Below are positions 13,019-13,626 of a stretch of 13,626 nt of DNA, piece by piece (the stretch's first letter is position 1; each line of letters opens with the position of its first letter). The translations under genes and the position numbers were made by a program. Source of the stretch: Bacilli bacterium (lineage in GTDB: Bacteria; Bacillota_I; Bacilli_A; ML615J-28; CAG-698); NCBI GenBank assembly GCA_028693885.1, contig JAQUUM010000016.1:1-13626 (forward strand), read 5' to 3'. The notes under the pieces are model-generated. The model was not told the DNA's origin, searched no databases, and saw only the letters and a list, made by a program, of their open reading frames with translations.

Positions 13019-13606
13019 TTAACTAACTATAATTGTCATTTCTACATTACCATAAAACTTGTCATTAAAATTATATGTACCTGTAATAGTAGTTGTCCCT
13101 ACGCTGTTTCCTCTAATATATCCTAGACCATCAACACTCGCAATCACAGGATTACTACTTGACCATGTAAAATGTTGAATAATACTTGATGGTGAAATAT
13201 CTTCTCCCATAGCGTTTTGCATAACTATGCAAATCGCCCTTGTATATCCAACATAAACCACATTTTCTAAGACCCCACTAAATTGTACCATAGTTCCATT
13301 ATAAAATGAATCATATCTTTGATCTGTAGTTAATGCTAACTCATAAGGAGTTGATGAAGAATCAGGCCATACAGTAATTAAAATATCTTTAACATAACTC
13401 ATTTCGGCTTTTAAAACAGCTCTAATTATACTCGTCCCTTCTGAAATTGCTGTAATTGTACCATAATCTGATACTATCGCTACCGCTTCGTTTGTTGAAT
13501 ATAAATAATAATCTAATCTTGATATTTTAGTACCGTCACTTGCATCAAAGTAAACAAGTCTTGTATAACCTTCAGTTATATAAGTCCCACTAGCACCACC
13601 ATTACA
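13019..13606 (-). pseudogene. BIG2 (Ig-like) surface protein, 5'-truncated or frameshifted
   Basis: The open frame reads from 13606 to the TAA at 13019, 195 codons. It holds two tandem BIG2 domains: GYTRLVYFDAS...LYSTNEAVAIVSDYGTITAISEGTSIIRAVL and GYTRAICIVMQ...WSSSNPVIASVDGLGYIRGNSVGTTTITGTY. The only in-frame ATG (13402) falls in the last strand of the first domain and has no ribosome binding site (GCCGAA precedes it), so the short 127-residue version is not a credible start. At 13607-13609 the frame meets TAA, and a second TAA follows at 13622-13624. A neighbouring frame is open from there to the edge, so a frameshift, a decayed gene or a sequence-end error would all explain it. Such domains form surface stalks. 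It reads straight into the LRR gene, 12 bases downstream. Confidence 0.65.
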
Positions 13607-13626
13607 TTAGAAAATTAAGATTTAGT

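Noticed and set aside
1..13626. CRISPR array, tRNA or rRNA genes, insertion sequence, prophage or attachment site
   Set aside because: No regularly spaced repeats, no cloverleaf or rRNA signature, and no transposase, integrase or phage-like frame were seen on either strand.
1..13626. Mycoplasma code (TGA as Trp)
   Set aside because: TGA serves as the stop in the dnaB-dnaI, coaE and DUF4430 overlaps, and Trp residues are written TGG.

Overview
The window is strongly AT-rich and tightly packed. TGA is used as a stop (ends of dnaB, coaE and the DUF4430 gene) while Trp is written TGG, so this is the standard bacterial code and not the Mycoplasma code. The order polA, mutM, coaE, dnaB, dnaI, the Shine-Dalgarno sequences and the BspA-type surface repeats point to a low-GC Bacilli or Mycoplasmatota-related lineage (Acholeplasma, RF39, Izemoplasma or Erysipelotrichia-like). 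The ferredoxin-tailed DUF362 protein fits an anaerobe. The exact taxon cannot be fixed from the sequence alone.

Layout from left to right. Positions 1-34 hold the start of a minus-strand gene that runs off the window. At 134-1153 (minus) is a COG0701/DUF318 (ArsP-like) permease with its own near-consensus promoter and a 20-bp palindrome abutting the -10 box, then a terminator. At 1270-3216 (minus) is a vitamin B12 uptake operon: a cobalamin riboswitch, a lipoprotein with an alpha/alpha-barrel of the transcobalamin/prenyltransferase type, a membrane-anchored DUF4430 protein and an ECF-transporter S component. The three genes are fused by TAA-ATG abutment and ATGA overlap.

At 3227-10563 (minus) is one long replication and repair operon: polA, nitroreductase, mutM, coaE, a 122-residue unknown, dnaB, dnaI and a small zinc-ribbon membrane protein. 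Gaps are 12 bases or fewer, with several overlaps. Its 3' end runs straight into the B12 riboswitch with no visible terminator. At 10688-11848 (plus), divergent from polA, is a DUF362 protein with two 4Fe-4S clusters, closed by a strong hairpin that can serve both strands. At 11933-13606 (minus) are a BspA-like leucine-rich-repeat lipoprotein and, upstream of it, a BIG2 (Ig-like) surface protein whose 5' end is broken or cut at the window edge.

The most interesting unit is the B12 operon. Mammalian intrinsic factor and transcobalamin carry B12 between an alpha/alpha barrel and a DUF4430-type beta domain. Here those two domains appear as two separate, adjacent, translationally coupled, membrane-tethered proteins, followed by an ECF S component, all behind a B12-sensing riboswitch. 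I infer a split, intrinsic-factor-like capture device that hands B12 to an ECF importer.
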